A stretch of DNA of 64,000 nt. It comes from Deroplatys truncata. Taxonomy: Eukaryota > Arthropoda > Insecta > Mantodea > Mantidae. The stretch spans positions 104,242,094 through 104,306,093 of the forward strand of contig CM060975.1 in the NCBI GenBank assembly GCA_030765065.1. Direction: 5' to 3'. The notes below the pieces were generated by a model. It was not told the origin of the DNA and did no database searches. It was given only the letters and a program-made list of their open reading frames with translations. Shown here piece by piece: positions 34,725-46,050 of the stretch. Each line of letters begins with the position of its first letter. The stretch's first letter is position 1. A program made the translations under genes and the position numbers.

Positions 34725-36178
34725 AAAGCACTCCACTGAATGTGTTAATGACTTTACTTTTTCCACGATATATATGTTCTTAGATTCGTTCTTTCTTTTA
34801 ACGGGTATGTGGTGTTGTAGTAGTTTCTTACTTATGGTTGCTTACGATCGCTTTTAGATAATAATTAAATGTTATAACTTTAAATTGTTGTCCTTGAGCA
34901 ATTATTTGAAATTTGTCCCATTCTCTTTGTTTGGGTTCAGGTGAGCTGTTTCACGATCCTACTTTTGTTACTTTTAATTTTATCATAACCGCCTGTATTT
35001 CGCTCTCCTTCAAATTAAGAAATAATATGTTATTATCCTTCAAAGGGATGTTTTATTTTCGTTTTTACTTTTTAATTTTGGGGGATTACTTTTTTAGAAA
35101 ATTTTGCTCTCCCAGTCACTGACACCAATATTCAATGTTCATTCCCTGCTTTTGGCATTGGCTTCGTCAAACAATACTCTCACTCCTACCTGCTCACCCT
35201 CTCCACTTGCCGTGCCCCTCTTTTGTTGTGTTCGGGTTCCGGCAAGTGTTTTGATTTTACTTTTGTAGTTGTAATGTGCGTGATTTTATTTAGCTTGCAA
35301 TCGTTAAGTACTGTAAATGTACATCAGCAAATAGTACTCATGCTTTAAATTATATATGGATATATATCTGTAGTCTTTTCTCTTGTTAATATCATTGAAA
35401 AGGAAGAAAGAGTAAGGACTAGAGAATTTTATTATCTATGTATATACTTTTATTGATACTATAAATCTATTTCCAGTTGCTTGCGACGCCCCCTTTGCTG
35501 GTGTTCTGTGTTTTTGTTTCAGGCTTGCTTTTCCTAACAACCATCCTATTTTCCGCTCACTGCGACTGCTTTCGCCGACACCTTTACCACCTGTCCGTTG
35601 GGACGCTGATGTTGCTGTTTACGTCGCTCTTCTCCGGGTTGGATCATGCAGCCGGGTGGCTCTACGTGGTATTTCTTATTTCATGGAGCTTGGATGTTGC
35701 TGTGGAAAGACTGTGCACGTGCCTTAGTTTCCGAACCCAGTCCAAAGTACCTGCGGCCTTGTATCCAGCTCACTTTACACATCCGCAGTGGGCTAATCCT
35801 GTTCTCCGTGTGATGCTTGGCATGTAATGCTCCTTGCCAGCGGAATCAAGTTTCAGTACTCACTCTTGCAATTACTATAAGAGATGAAATTATGTTGGAT
35901 ACTTCTGCACGAACATAGGAGTGTGGAATTGTGCTATTTGGTTGGCTACCCGGTTGTTTCATTGGGCGTGTGCTGGCCTATATTATTATGCACACTTTTC
36001 ATCTTTAGCTTTATCAGTGTGCTGTGTTCTTCCAGTGTCTGATATGTAAAAAGTTTGGGGTCGCTTTTTTCCCTGCTAAGCTATATTATGTGAGTTTCCT
36101 TTTCCTTCATCCCTCCTTTTTCCTTGGTAAACCTTGTCTTCATTAACTCGCAAGCTCATAGACTGGAGGGGAGGGCAT
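34725..36178 (+). other. Gypsy 3' noncoding region, no env recognised
   Basis: About 1.45 kb lies between pol and the 3' LTR. One frame (35477-35827) is hydrophobic, but I recognise no envelope-type protein. It ends in the polypurine tract. Confidence 0.5.
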
Positions 36179-36983
36179 TGTGATGATTGTAAAGTTTTAT
36201 GTATTAATTTTATTTTTATATTTACTTTCGGTCACTTGCATCGCAATATTTCGATTTCCTTGTTTCTTCTCTTTGCCCTTTTACGTTACTTCCCGCTTTC
36301 CTACTATTTCTTTGGATTGGGGCGCGGCTTTGGACTTGCTGCCTGTTGTTGCCTGCCGGCCTTGTGGCTGACCTCAAAGGTAGGTAGAGTGTGGTGTGAG
36401 CCGGGCTACATTTCTTTTTCAGAGAGAGATAGTCTTTGTTTGGCAGTAAATGCTTGGTGGTCGTCTGTGAGGGAAGCATTGGCCTGTTTTATAAGACTTC
36501 CTAAGTTATTGAATTTGAGAGATTTCTACAGGAATTCTGTATCCACTACTGTCAAAGGTAGGATTCTGTGATTCAGCTCATTTTGTGCTTAAGTTGATTC
36601 ATAGTGTCATTTCGTAAGCCAACATTTATTGAAGCGATCGTAAGTGACTGGAAGTATTGGAAGTATTGTTTTTAAGATAATTTTAGTGTAGTAAGGCTTA
36701 TTTTTTTCTTGCTCATTCAAGTTAATGGAAATGTGGGGGTTTCTTTAAAATTCTGTGTTTTATCTTACCCACTATTATGGTATTATATTGCTAGATTATT
36801 TTTCCTGGTTCATGTTTGGCTCTTTGTCATACCGGTTGAAGGTCAATTACAATTGGTAGTCAAATTTAAAAGTGCTTGTGTCACCTTTTCTTTTTTGTTG
36901 TTAAATTGTTCAATGTTAGAATTGTGTATATGCTTCTAATATTTTAAATGGTTTATTCCCTGAGATAGAAAAATACATTTGCA
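36179..36983 (+). repeat. Gypsy 3' LTR
   Basis: It matches the 5' LTR from TGTGATGATTG onward. It is 59 bp longer, mainly because of extra sequence around 36605-36665 ('cgtaagccaacatttattg' onwards). Confidence 0.8.
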
Positions 36984-37373
36984 GTATGAACAGAAAAAAC
37001 AATGCAACAAACATAGCAACATCATACCTAGCAACTAAGCAGGTTGAACGGAACCCAACAATTGTCGGGGTGAAAACTATTCAAAATATGATTTCTCGTA
37101 AACCATTTGCACAAGAATCCTGCAACAAAGACCATTAACATTCTACTTTATCCCTCCTTTATTCTTTTGATGCAACTAGGTATTATTCCATTTAAAAAAT
37201 TGTTTATTTGCTCAAAAAATTCACTTTCTCAGTATTAATAAAATCTGTTTATAGGCTAAATGCACGAGCCCCTGACTACCAATCAATGCTGTGAAAACTG
37301 CACATCAATAGCACTTTCCATTTCCGAAATATTTGCGGTGCAAGTTTTAGATGATTCAGCCTGTATAGAATTA

Positions 37374-37610
37374 TATCCACTACTAAAAACATATTTGTCG
37401 TGGTTAAAATTGCATTTTATTTTGACGAGATATAAATTAACAAACATGAGAATAAACTTGGTAATGACAAAAATCTCTAATGTAAAACTAACGATATTTA
37501 GAGCACCTTAATATTTTACGCTACAAGATAGTACAAAAATAAAACGAAATAGAGTTTTCTTAAAAGTAAATCTAAGAGCACTTAAATAAACTATTATTCT
37601 TTTATTATTG

Positions 37611-37696
<86 letters not shown>

Positions 37697-37867
37697 ATGT
37701 CGTTTACACAACAATAATCCCGAAGCGCTTTCACACATCGGTTCTCACGGTTTTATATTCTGATAAACTCCTTCATTTAAGAAAAACTTTCACGTATCAC
37801 TGGACACCATATCGGAATATCACGCAAACTTAGGCTGCGTTAACAACGCCAGTGTAGCAAACGGACC
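37374..37867. repeat. Unassigned DNA with (ATT)n at 37612-37694
   Basis: A trinucleotide array of about 28 units produces an Asn-repeat frame on the minus strand, which is an artefact. The rest is unassigned. Confidence 0.85.
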
Positions 37868-38132
37868 GTCTTCCCCTTGTTTACCAGAGGTCGCTGGTTA
37901 AAACCCGGCGGAGGGCGATGGATTTTTCCGGGCGTAAAAATCCTTAACATAGCTTCCTTCGGAAGGGAAGTAAAGCCGGTGATCCCGTGTCGTAGGTTTA
38001 CGGCACATAAAAGAACCTCAAGCCTGATAAAGAGGCCTCTGAGCAAAATTATCGGTCTTTCCCGCCCAATATAAAATGGGACGCTATGGACCACAGCAGT
38101 TAAAAAGCGTCCATATATAAAACTCAATTTCA
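37868..38132 (+). mobile_element. SINE, group B, 5' damaged
   Basis: The body matches 20592-20874 ('cttccttcggaagggaagta', 'gggacgctatggaccac'). The tRNA head lacks its A box. The tail ends near 'aaaactcaatttcaattt'. Confidence 0.8.
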
Positions 38133-39009
38133 ATTTCGCTCTGGTTTTTGCTTCCGGTCACACATTGGCCGTTCGAATGGAATGGACTGAGAACGAGACA
38201 CCATTCTAACTCCGGTATACCTAACTCGCTCGTATGGACGAGTTTATGTCTCATAGCCGGCGGGAAAAGGCACACAAGTCAGAAAATATAGTTTTTATAC
38301 TACATTGAAGCACAGATTGAGAACTACCTATATAACACTGTATTCAGCATAATTTTATGTCATATTGAAAGAGTGCATGATTTAATAAGTGTGATATGTG
38401 TTTAATTCTTGTACCATTATCCAGATAAGACTAAATTTTACAAAAAAGCGCTTCTCCTTAAAAAATTACTTTTGACATAGGTGCCTTATTCCCTCCGGCA
38501 AAAATGTGTGTTCGACGGCATCAATGCTGCAAACTGATGGCCAAAACTAGTTCGATGGGTACTCTAGCGTATAGGATTGAAAATGTGAGTAGGTGTAGTA
38601 TTTAAAGGTTGTAAGAAAGCGTATAATTTTCGCAGTGTTCTACAGTTCAAGTGAACAAATTTGTGTGTTCCCATTAGCCAAGCGGTGTGCTTTTGTACAT
38701 GAGGGGTGGAAAATAAGAATTGCTTAATCTTCTGAAAGTTTCGGGATAGCTTATTTTTGCCACATTACAAAACATAAATATTCCAAGTTTTGACAGAATT
38801 ACACCACCCTCATAAATGTTCAAAGAAATCGGAGGGAAATATGGTGATACGAACAGGAGGCACAACACCCCCTACCGGTTTTAAACATTTTAAGCCTCTG
38901 GAAGTCATTAAAATTGTGTCCAAAAGATGTCCTCTGATATAATCAACGAAGTCAGATTGAAATTGGATGAAATGAAAATGAATCCACTTCATATCCCATT
39001 TCGTCGGAA
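38133..39009. other. Unassigned DNA
   Basis: No gene is supported. Parts of 38640-38860 may be very old R1-like sequence. Confidence 0.3.
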
Positions 39010-40375
39010 AAAACAGTGTTTTACAGGGTAAAAGAATAATAAAAACCTGTTTCGTGGTTTTCGAGTCTCTGGACACCCACACACACACAAACGTTGCTAT
39101 TTCTTTTCAAATCCATTCTAAAATTGTTGTATACACACTCTTTTCTTCTGCTTCTTTGAGTTACGATAAATATTCGCCAGAAATTATTATTTTCTATGCG
39201 GATGAAACCAAGCAAGTGAATATACCGTTCATGATATTGTATTCTCCCTGCACGAGTTAGCGAGAAACAAAAGAACGATCGCTTAACATTTCAAAGTGTG
39301 TTGCTTAAAATGTGCACACATTTTAGGAACAACAGCGATAATTTTGCAAATGACCAATACGACAAAATTTTTCATTTGACAGCGAGGTCTAAGTTTTTCC
39401 TGCAGTAATAATTTTTTGTCTCTCTCGCATAAACGTCTATGAAACTGATGACAGCTACTACTATGATTCGCTATTTACTAACATTCAAGAGTTTGCTTGT
39501 CATACCAATATATCAAGAGTATGATATTTTAACTAAATCGTTACAGTGAAATGTTTACTATGTAATGGTGTATAGGAGATGTTTTAATTTTATTTGTTTT
39601 TCGACTTTTATGCTTAAAACATTCCTGACTTAAGTATGATATTTTATACTCATGCTGACTTAGTTTTTCAGCTATGCTATTTACACCGAGCGAGATTGCT
39701 CAGGTGGTAACATCTGTGGCCGGCATTTGAGAGGTCCCGGGTTGGATTCCTGGCGACCGTGCACTCTGACCATGGGTTTTTCGGGGTTTTCCCGGGCCGT
39801 CAGGCGAATGCTGGAGTGCCGAATTTCCTGTCCCTTCATTTTGTTCCATTAATCATTTCATTCATCCTTTATCTCGTTTGGTGTATTTCAAGGTCTATTT
39901 CTTGGCGATGGTGTTTCAGTGCAGCGTGGCACGAAAAAGGATGCTATCTGTGAACTTTCTCCGTCACTCGGCCTTTGGCTGGTTGCCGGGGTTTAAAGAC
40001 TGCCCCTTGGAGAGGGCGTTAGACTCTAGTAGGGCGGGGTACCCGGTCTGCCTGTCCGACTGCCGGGGCGTATCAATCTGGAAACCGTAAGGACCATGTC
40101 ATTGCTGTGCCGACACTCCTGGTTCCATCCACCAGATGTCTCCTTTCACTTCATATCTCCCTCCCGGTGACGCCCTCTTGTGAGGGCGTCACCGATACAA
40201 TTTCATCATTCCTGGATCGGTGCTGAATCCCCTCCACTTCACAGTCCAATCCAAAGCTATTTACAAATACACACACGATTTTTTGTTTCAAGTGACCTCA
40301 AAACGTGTATATGTGGTAAAATCTCTATATACAATTTGTGGATCAAATAAAACACTTCCTCTAGCTTAAATAAGA
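39010..40375 (+). repeat. R1 repeat, degenerate copy split by a SINE
   Basis: Weak R1 similarity at ~39010-39685 is followed, after the SINE, by a clearer R1 3' end (40256-40375, 'caaaacgtgtatatgtggta'). The SINE's target-site duplication is made from the R1 phrase 'gctatttaca'. Confidence 0.45.
39686..40255 (+). mobile_element. tRNA-derived SINE, group C, 570 bp, with exact TSD
   Basis: It is bounded by a perfect 10-bp duplication, gctatttaca (39676-39685 and 40256-40265). The head starts CGAGCGAGATTGCTCAGG, and a B-box-like GGGTTGGATTCC follows. Then comes the 'gggtttttcggggttttccc' motif. Near the 3' end a 12-bp perfect hairpin, GGTGACGCCCTC-ttgt-GAGGGCGTCACC (40166-40193), stands out. 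The body is GC-rich compared with its surroundings. Confidence 0.85.
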
Positions 40376-40385
40376 GATGCACAAG

Positions 40386-41089
40386 ATAAATTGTAAAAGA
40401 AGAAGTATTTATTTTACTTTTATTGGTGTTTTATTGACTTATTTGCCTTTTGTTTGTATTTTCATTTCTCCCAAGCACCAAACTTGTTGCAGATGAAAAT
40501 TACTTTGAATCAATACGAAACTTAGAGCAAGGCGTTACCATGCCACTGAAGTCGTCTGATTTTTTGCTGAATGCATCGGAGTAATATTAAGGCAAGTCAT
40601 TTGAAGCTTTCGCCTCGCCAACTGGAATTTTGTGAATGTGAAGTATGGCACGCTCGTTCCATGGTTCGAATTCCAGGTTAACCTCTGTCCACCAGCACCT
40701 CATCATCTCGCCATTTTTCCCATTACCTCTTTGAATTCTTTTTATTGGTTAAGAGCGGTATTATGGACCACGCATGTTGGAACGGAATTCAGAATTGAAA
40801 AAATAAAATCGTTATACCTATTGGATGTTTCAAACCGACAGCAAATGAACATGCAAACGTTGTTGCGAGAATCGCATCCATCATGAATATGTACTAAAGC
40901 AGGTACATTAAAACAACATATATTAGACTTACATGAGTTGTTCTAACCATTAGCACTGTTTTAATATCTATTCTGCAAATAATTCATGAGTTTGTTTTAG
41001 TATTTGCTTCCTGTTAATTATGATAACTGTTGTCAGAAAATAAATTGCTTTCGCCACACAATTATTATAGGCATACAAAGAACAAGTAG
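40386..41089. other. Unassigned DNA
   Basis: I see no supported feature in this stretch. Confidence 0.3.
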
Positions 41090-41790
41090 GTAGCAGAGAC
41101 GAAAGTCAAATATTTAAAACTTAGGTCGCTATATGCTAGCCTTAATATTACGTATTCTTTGCAATGGCCCCACCAGAAACTGCAGGCAAAAGTAATGAAA
41201 AATGCAAAAGATCAATAACAAATATCTTGGAAAAAGTGCCACATTTTTGCTTTGACATAAGTTAATATTTTAACCATACCTTTATTTTTCATTGATAAGC
41301 CTTTGTCTATCCTTAATGGTTTACTTGACATAGAAGAGTAGTAGTAGTGGTGTTGGTGGTGATGGTAGTGGTAGTGTTATTAATAATAATAATAAGAAGA
41401 AGAAGAATAAGAAGAAGAAGAATAGCAATAATAGCAACTCCCAGGTGATTTACACATAATTAAAAACACACGTTTTAATTCATCATTCCAATTTGTGATA
41501 CTTTAATTAAAATCAATAGAGCAATTTTCTTAAACAGAGCACACCAGGATATATCTCCCAAATAAAGGGTGTTTGGCGTGAAGAAAGAGGTGAAAAAAAT
41601 TAGAATTGCAAACTTATAAGACGCCAAAATTAAATATTTGCCTCAGTTTTCATTTATGAGTTATATTGTTCACAGAGATACACCCGCACAGGTAGCTATA
41701 CAAAATACTTTTTTATGGAGAATCACTAAAAGTGCTTTATTTTTTAATTTTTGATACGGATTTATCATAGCTAAGCCGCTTAGAAATTAA
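41090..41790 (+). repeat. R1 repeat, degenerate, with a microsatellite insertion
   Basis: R1 landmarks ('cttgtctatccttaatggttt' type at ~41305, 'gagttatattgttcacagag' at ~41655) flank a mixed trinucleotide tract at 41337-41433 (AGT/GGT, then AAT, then AAG). Confidence 0.5.
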
Positions 41791-41877
41791 GAAATGTGGT
41801 ATATTCGCCCTGATATTCAGTCAGTTATCTGAAGATGCATGCCCAACAGATAAATAATAAGATACATACACGTAGGT

Positions 41878-42153
41878 TTCTTTTTATGGACACTCTTCAA
41901 CTGCTGTGGTCCTTAGCATCCCATTCTATATTTGGGCGTGAAAGACCGGTAATTTTACTCTTTATCAGGCTTGGCGTTCTTTTACGTGCCGTAAAATCTA
42001 CGACACGGGACCAGCGGCTTTACTTCCCTTCCGAAGGAAGCCATGCTAAAAATTTTTAAACCCGAAAAAAATCCATCACCCTCCGCTAGCTTTGAACCCG
42101 CGACCTCGGGAACTAGAAGTTAGCATGGTAACCACTACACCACCGAGGGCGAC
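41878..42153 (-). mobile_element. SINE, group B, full length
   Basis: The minus-strand copy is flanked by acacgtaggt (41868-41877) and acacataggt (42154-42163). The head at the right end ('gtggtgtagtggttaccatg' in reverse) and the body 'cttccttcggaagggaagta' match the other group B copies. Confidence 0.85.
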
Positions 42154-42237
42154 ACACATAGGTACTTCACTGGAATTTCATAAACTTTTCGGCATACTAC
42201 GCAGAGGTAAACCAACACAATTGGTTTCCCTTTATTT

Positions 42238-42590
42238 ATGTTTTTCTTTCTCTACTACGTATAAAGTAGTGGAAGTGTTGCATTCTGCCCAAGAATTCGA
42301 TACCGAGATTTCACCAGAAATACATGCTTTGAGACGCCCTGAACCCAAATAAAGCATTTTTGGAAACATGTTCGTATGTGTGTCTGTGTGACTATGAATA
42401 ATATAACTCAAAAACGAGAAGCTGGATAAATACCAAACCTGGTATTTAATATCTTCCAATTATGCAATACTAAACTGTTCAACAAAATTCCCCACACCAA
42501 ACTACCTTTACATGGAACGTTTTTCAAAATTGTTGATTTTCTAAAAAATTGCTCTAACGATTTTGATTAAAATACCATATATTATTGATA
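42238..42590 (-). repeat. R1 repeat, truncated unit
   Basis: It starts 'ctttctctactacgtataaa' and stops at ~42590, where a second unit begins in mid-element ('taccaaagttggtatttcag'). Confidence 0.7.
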
Positions 42591-43562
42591 CCAAAGTTGG
42601 TATTTCAGTTCAGTATCTTCCAAGGATGCGACACGAAGATTTTCAAGAAAATTCCCATACCCCTGATTACCCTTTACGTGGAATATTTTTCGTAAATTTT
42701 GATTTTCTAAAAAGTGACTAACGATTTTGGTTAAAATATACATGAAAGATATTTACATGACAAATAAAATGCATATCTTGTATTTTCTGGGAATAGCCTC
42801 GAAAGTCCTCATATGGAAGGGATTTTATATTTTCTTTATAACTGGTAAACGTTAAGCGACAGACGAAAACGTATCACACAAAAAATGTAGATGTCTTTAA
42901 AACTCACAATTTATTTAAAATAAGCCTTTTTGTAGCATAAGTTGTTTCTGGTATATACACGTTTGAATTGTTCAATACTTGTCATTCTTTTTAAGTCCCA
43001 TCGATTTTGAGATGTTTCTCGCGATTACAAGGAAACAGTGCGACGTTATTCTTTGTTAAGTTTGTTAGCTCCACGTTGTGGTAGCCAATTTGTGGTGGTA
43101 TTAGTGTTTGTTTGAAAGAATGCTACTGTTTATCTGCCGCACGTATGGAAAATAATTTGTCGCGGTCACTTCGTGTTATCTTTTACTGAGCGCCTGTTAT
43201 TGTATTTAATTTTGGGTTCACTGTCCTCCGGCTAGCTATGATCTCTCGGTCAACCAAATCTCTTAATCAAGGTGTGTAAACGGAAAGGAGTTTTTATCCA
43301 AAGATAACACTGATGAAAGAATTTGTTTTACACTTTTATTGTCTTAACACATTATTCACTTTCACATATTAATCTTGACACTCGCCAAACTGAAACTGTT
43401 ATAATAACTTCTTTACTCCACATTATTAATTCGCATACTTAAACTTTTTGTATAATTAACTTACAACACGAGAGATTTTTTTATAACTTTGCTACGCGTA
43501 ACCTGCAAATCGATAAACTATGCAATGTATTCACCATGACTGTTTCTGTTGAACTCGACGAA

Positions 43563-43747
43563 GTGTAATGTACAAATGTTTCCGATGGACTGGAGCCGAC
43601 GTGTAATGTACAAATGTTTCCGATGGACTGGAGTCGACGTGTAATGTACTAATGATTCCGATGGACTGGAGTCGACGTGTAATGTACAAATGTTTCCGAT
43701 GGACTGGAGCCGAAGTGTAATGTACAAATGTTTCCGATGGACTGGAG
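43563..43747. repeat. 38-bp minisatellite, ~4.9 copies
   Basis: Unit starts lie at 43563, 43601, 43639, 43677 and 43715, exactly 38 bp apart. Units differ at only a few positions (ccgac/tcgac/ccgaa; third unit ctaatgatt). The period is not a multiple of three, so the minus-strand frame through it is not coding. It lies in the presumed R region of the solo LTR. Confidence 0.95.
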
Positions 43748-43748
43748 G

Positions 43749-43777
43749 AATCTGACTCTGACTTAGCCCTTTTTATA
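43749..43777 (-). promoter_or_regulatory. Core promoter in the solo LTR
   Basis: On the minus strand, TATAAAAA (43770-43777) is followed ~25 bp later by a TCAGATT initiator-like site (43749-43755), with a second candidate start a few bases on. It places the minisatellite just downstream of the start. Confidence 0.5.
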
Positions 43778-44385
43778 CTCCCACACCCGATATGCCTAAA
43801 GATTATAACGAGCTGCTATTGGTTAATAAAACGCGCCAACATTAGCGTCTATATTTATATCCAATGAAAATTTCGAAAACATATGCTCTAGGGAAAATGT
43901 TCCAGCAAATTCTAAGAAAAACGCGCCGCTGACGTCATTTGCTCGTCTCTAATAATGATAAACAGCTCACCCCCTCGCTACATTATTGCACGCTATTATT
44001 GTCAGTTTCAGTAAGGCCGTATAAACCCACTTCTCAACAATGCTTACAATCATCAAACATCTCAAGTCAATGTCACACAACAATGCATATTCACGCTACA
44101 ATTACTCTTGACATTTACATAATTTGTGATACAAATTACTGCGTCAACAGTATGGAATTTTAAGGCTAGCATACAGCGTCCAGTTCTTAAACATTTCACT
44201 ATAGTTGTTCTCTTTGCATCTATAACGAAATTTGTAATGTAGCTCATTTTGCAACGGTTTATTTGGATTAATATGTAGTAAATATAAAAATAAGCTTTGA
44301 TAAGAATAGTTTGTATATCTACTGATAAAGATAGAGGGTAGAGAAGGTCATGGGAATGTATATCACATCAGAATTTTTTTCTTTG

Positions 44386-45059
44386 AATGCTATCATGCAT
44401 AACGTATATGCGGTAATCTAAAATATACGACGTTTAAGTCACCCATGCTACTCCTCTAAACTCGATTAAATGTGACATCAGCGTGGGTAACACATCTTGA
44501 CTTCTGCATGTTTTAAGGAGCTTTTGCGCATGCGCAACAGGTATGGCGTAATTTTTTACGGGTCAAATACATAGGATGGTGCACTTGAAGGCGTGCACGA
44601 AGCTCCTCCCGCGCGGTTTCCATACTATCACTACAATTTTACGTCAATGCCACTAGATGGTAAAGCTACGGCAGTAGGTAACGAGCGCGTAAACTTCTCC
44701 CGGTTATTCCAGACCATCTATACACTCAACTACAATTTAATACATTACTTCGTTCTAGTCCTAAAGATTGTACTTGTACACACTTGTACACAACAAACAT
44801 CCACAAAACAACCCTTTCTTTCGTCAAACAACTTATGCATTATTATTAATATTAATGATTATTATTTATTATCATTATTATTTTGTGAACACACAAAATG
44901 TATACTCATGAGCCACTTCAGTTTACATGGATCTGCTTTTTAAAACATGTTCACATATGTTATGTAATTGAAATCATTTCTTGCGAAGATTTAAAATATT
45001 TCTAGGAAAGCTGATAGAAAAACATAAATTTGTTTCAATAGTTTGTAGAAGGGTTATTA
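44386..45059. promoter_or_regulatory. Mixed segment with NRF1-type palindrome and CTCF-like core
   Basis: TTGCGCATGCGCAA (44524-44537) is a perfect palindrome containing the NRF1/erect-wing consensus YGCGCAYGCGCR. CCACTAGATGG (44650-44660) fits the CTCF core CCASYAGRKGG. The patch 44515-44700 is richer in CpG than its surroundings. No exon is evident, so the sites are only candidates. Confidence 0.35.
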
Positions 45060-45775
45060 AAAAAGATAATGCCCTACAATCACATGATTTTCTCTACGAA
45101 CTACATTTTCATTGTTATTCTAAAAAAGTATTCATAAAATTTTTATTTTTTACTTATTTGTTTTAGCTACAAAATGCAGACGACTGTTACACTAAAAGAA
45201 ATCACATCGGTATATGCTGGTCCTATTATTTCACAGCATACAAAAGAATGGTGACTTAGCACTTATATATGGTTTGAAGTACTGGAAAAACTATACTAAC
45301 AATTTTTCTCTCGAGAATGGAGAATGTCGCAATCTCTAATGAATTCCAGTTTTACTGAACTGATTTTCTTTTGATCACTTACATTTATACAGGATTAGAC
45401 AAAATTCAATAGAATTATTATATTTAAATGAAATGCAAAGTATGCAATGTATTCATATTTAAAATATATTATTTTTAAATAAAATCGTTGCAGCCGTTTA
45501 AAAAAACAGTATTTTTCTATCTAAGGGGTAGTTGAGATGAGGGGATTTCACGAAAACCTTGGCCTAGTACCTTTGAAAGAGCTGGACTTAAACACGAATT
45601 CCGTATACAAACGACTTTGATAATTTGGAATTATGTTGCGCCCGCGGTTCTAAAAATCCTTTGCCTTTGGGATGGAGTGGTTCCGGGAAAACTTATCTTT
45701 CGGATGAAACTTCCTCATGACAAATTTTTTTGAGTGGAATACTATTTCCTGTAGTACCTTCCAAAGGGAAAATCT
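45060..45775 (+). repeat. R1 repeat, degenerate copy
   Basis: The copy reads from 'caatcacatgattttctcta' (~45077) to the 3' 'gagtggaatactatttcc' (~45733). It is highly diverged and has lost its terminal motif. Confidence 0.45.
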
Positions 45776-45960
45776 TTTGTCCGTTACAAATAGAGTCGTT
45801 GCTCCGAAGGAGGCGCAATAATCAAACAATTTCGCGGCTCCTGTACAACCTTTTGAAACGTACTACGCCATGACACATATCTGGAGCAAAAGAACAGGTA
45901 AACATTCCAGAAAATGCTCTCTTCCCGCCGTGGCCGTGATTTTCTCGGCCTGGTTTCCCC

Positions 45961-45975
45961 CGTTGCTTAGCAACG
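45961..45975. promoter_or_regulatory. X-box (RFX-type) palindrome
   Basis: CGTTGCTTAGCAACG is a perfect 15-bp palindrome around a single T. Its half-sites GTTGCT/AGCAAC match the RFX X-box scheme RYYNYY-N1-3-RRNRAC. It lies 90 bp upstream of a TATA box, a sensible promoter position. Factor identity is inferred. Confidence 0.45.
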
Positions 45976-46050
45976 CATATCGGCAATTCAGCCGTCGTTA
46001 ATGGAAACCTGTCGTTCCTCGTGCTGAAAAACAGGTTGCGGCCGGCTGCA

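Larger units (their letters stand above)
26347..36983 (+). mobile_element. Ty3/gypsy LTR retrotransposon inserted in mariner-1
   Basis: Two LTRs (26347-27092 and 36179-36983) flank gag and pol in the order gag-PR-RT-RNaseH-IN, which defines Ty3/gypsy. A polypurine tract (ggaggggagggca, ~36164-36176) precedes the 3' LTR. Total length is 10.6 kb, or ~9.2 kb without the mariner-2 insertion in its leader. I cannot see a clean target-site duplication or a standard primer-binding site, perhaps through decay. All coding parts are broken. Confidence 0.85.
24859..37363 (-). mobile_element. Mariner-1: Tc1/mariner element with ~300-bp TIRs, split by gypsy
   Basis: The left end (24859 on) and right end (back from 37363) are inverted copies over about 300 bp. 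Both start CAGG and share 'aaaacttgcaccgcaaatat', then 'gtgcagttttcacagcattg', and stay alignable to ~25150 and ~37030. TA flanks both ends (24857-24858, 37364-37365), the mariner target. The two halves (24859-26346 and ~36990-37363) are separated by the gypsy element. Rejoined they total about 1.9 kb, a plausible length. The transposase is on the minus strand in the left half. Confidence 0.85.
43039..44146 (-). mobile_element. Solo LTR, 1108 bp, nested in R1
   Basis: On the minus strand it runs TGACGCAG ... CGTCGCA, with TG and CA ends. It is bounded by 4-bp duplications (ACAG at 43035-43038 and 44147-44150), as for Ty3/gypsy LTRs. Inside, in minus-strand order, are a TATA box, a minisatellite, an AATAAA at 43337-43342 (as TTTATT) and a phrase GTGTCAAGATTAATA shared with R2. 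R2 also shares CCATACGTGCGG. A PBS-like 'ttggctaccacaacgtgg' lies inside it near 43072-43090, which is unexpected for a solo LTR. Confidence 0.7.
42591..44385 (-). repeat. R1 repeat, divergent subtype split by a solo LTR
   Basis: R1 at 42591-43038 resumes at 44147-44385 and ends 'gaaggtcatgggaatgtata'. It shares subtype-specific bases with 15411-16075, including the 'atgtggaatttt' block that the LTR interrupts. Confidence 0.7.

Noticed and set aside
35477..35827. Envelope-like protein of the gypsy element
   Set aside because: The frame is hydrophobic but has no recognisable fusion or cleavage features, and the interval matches ordinary 3' noncoding sequence.
37508..37738. Asn-repeat protein on the minus strand
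   Set aside because: It is the translation of an (ATT)n microsatellite.
43518..43747. CRISPR-like array or repeat protein
   Set aside because: The 38-bp units are contiguous with no spacers, the period breaks the reading frame, and the setting is an animal retroelement LTR.
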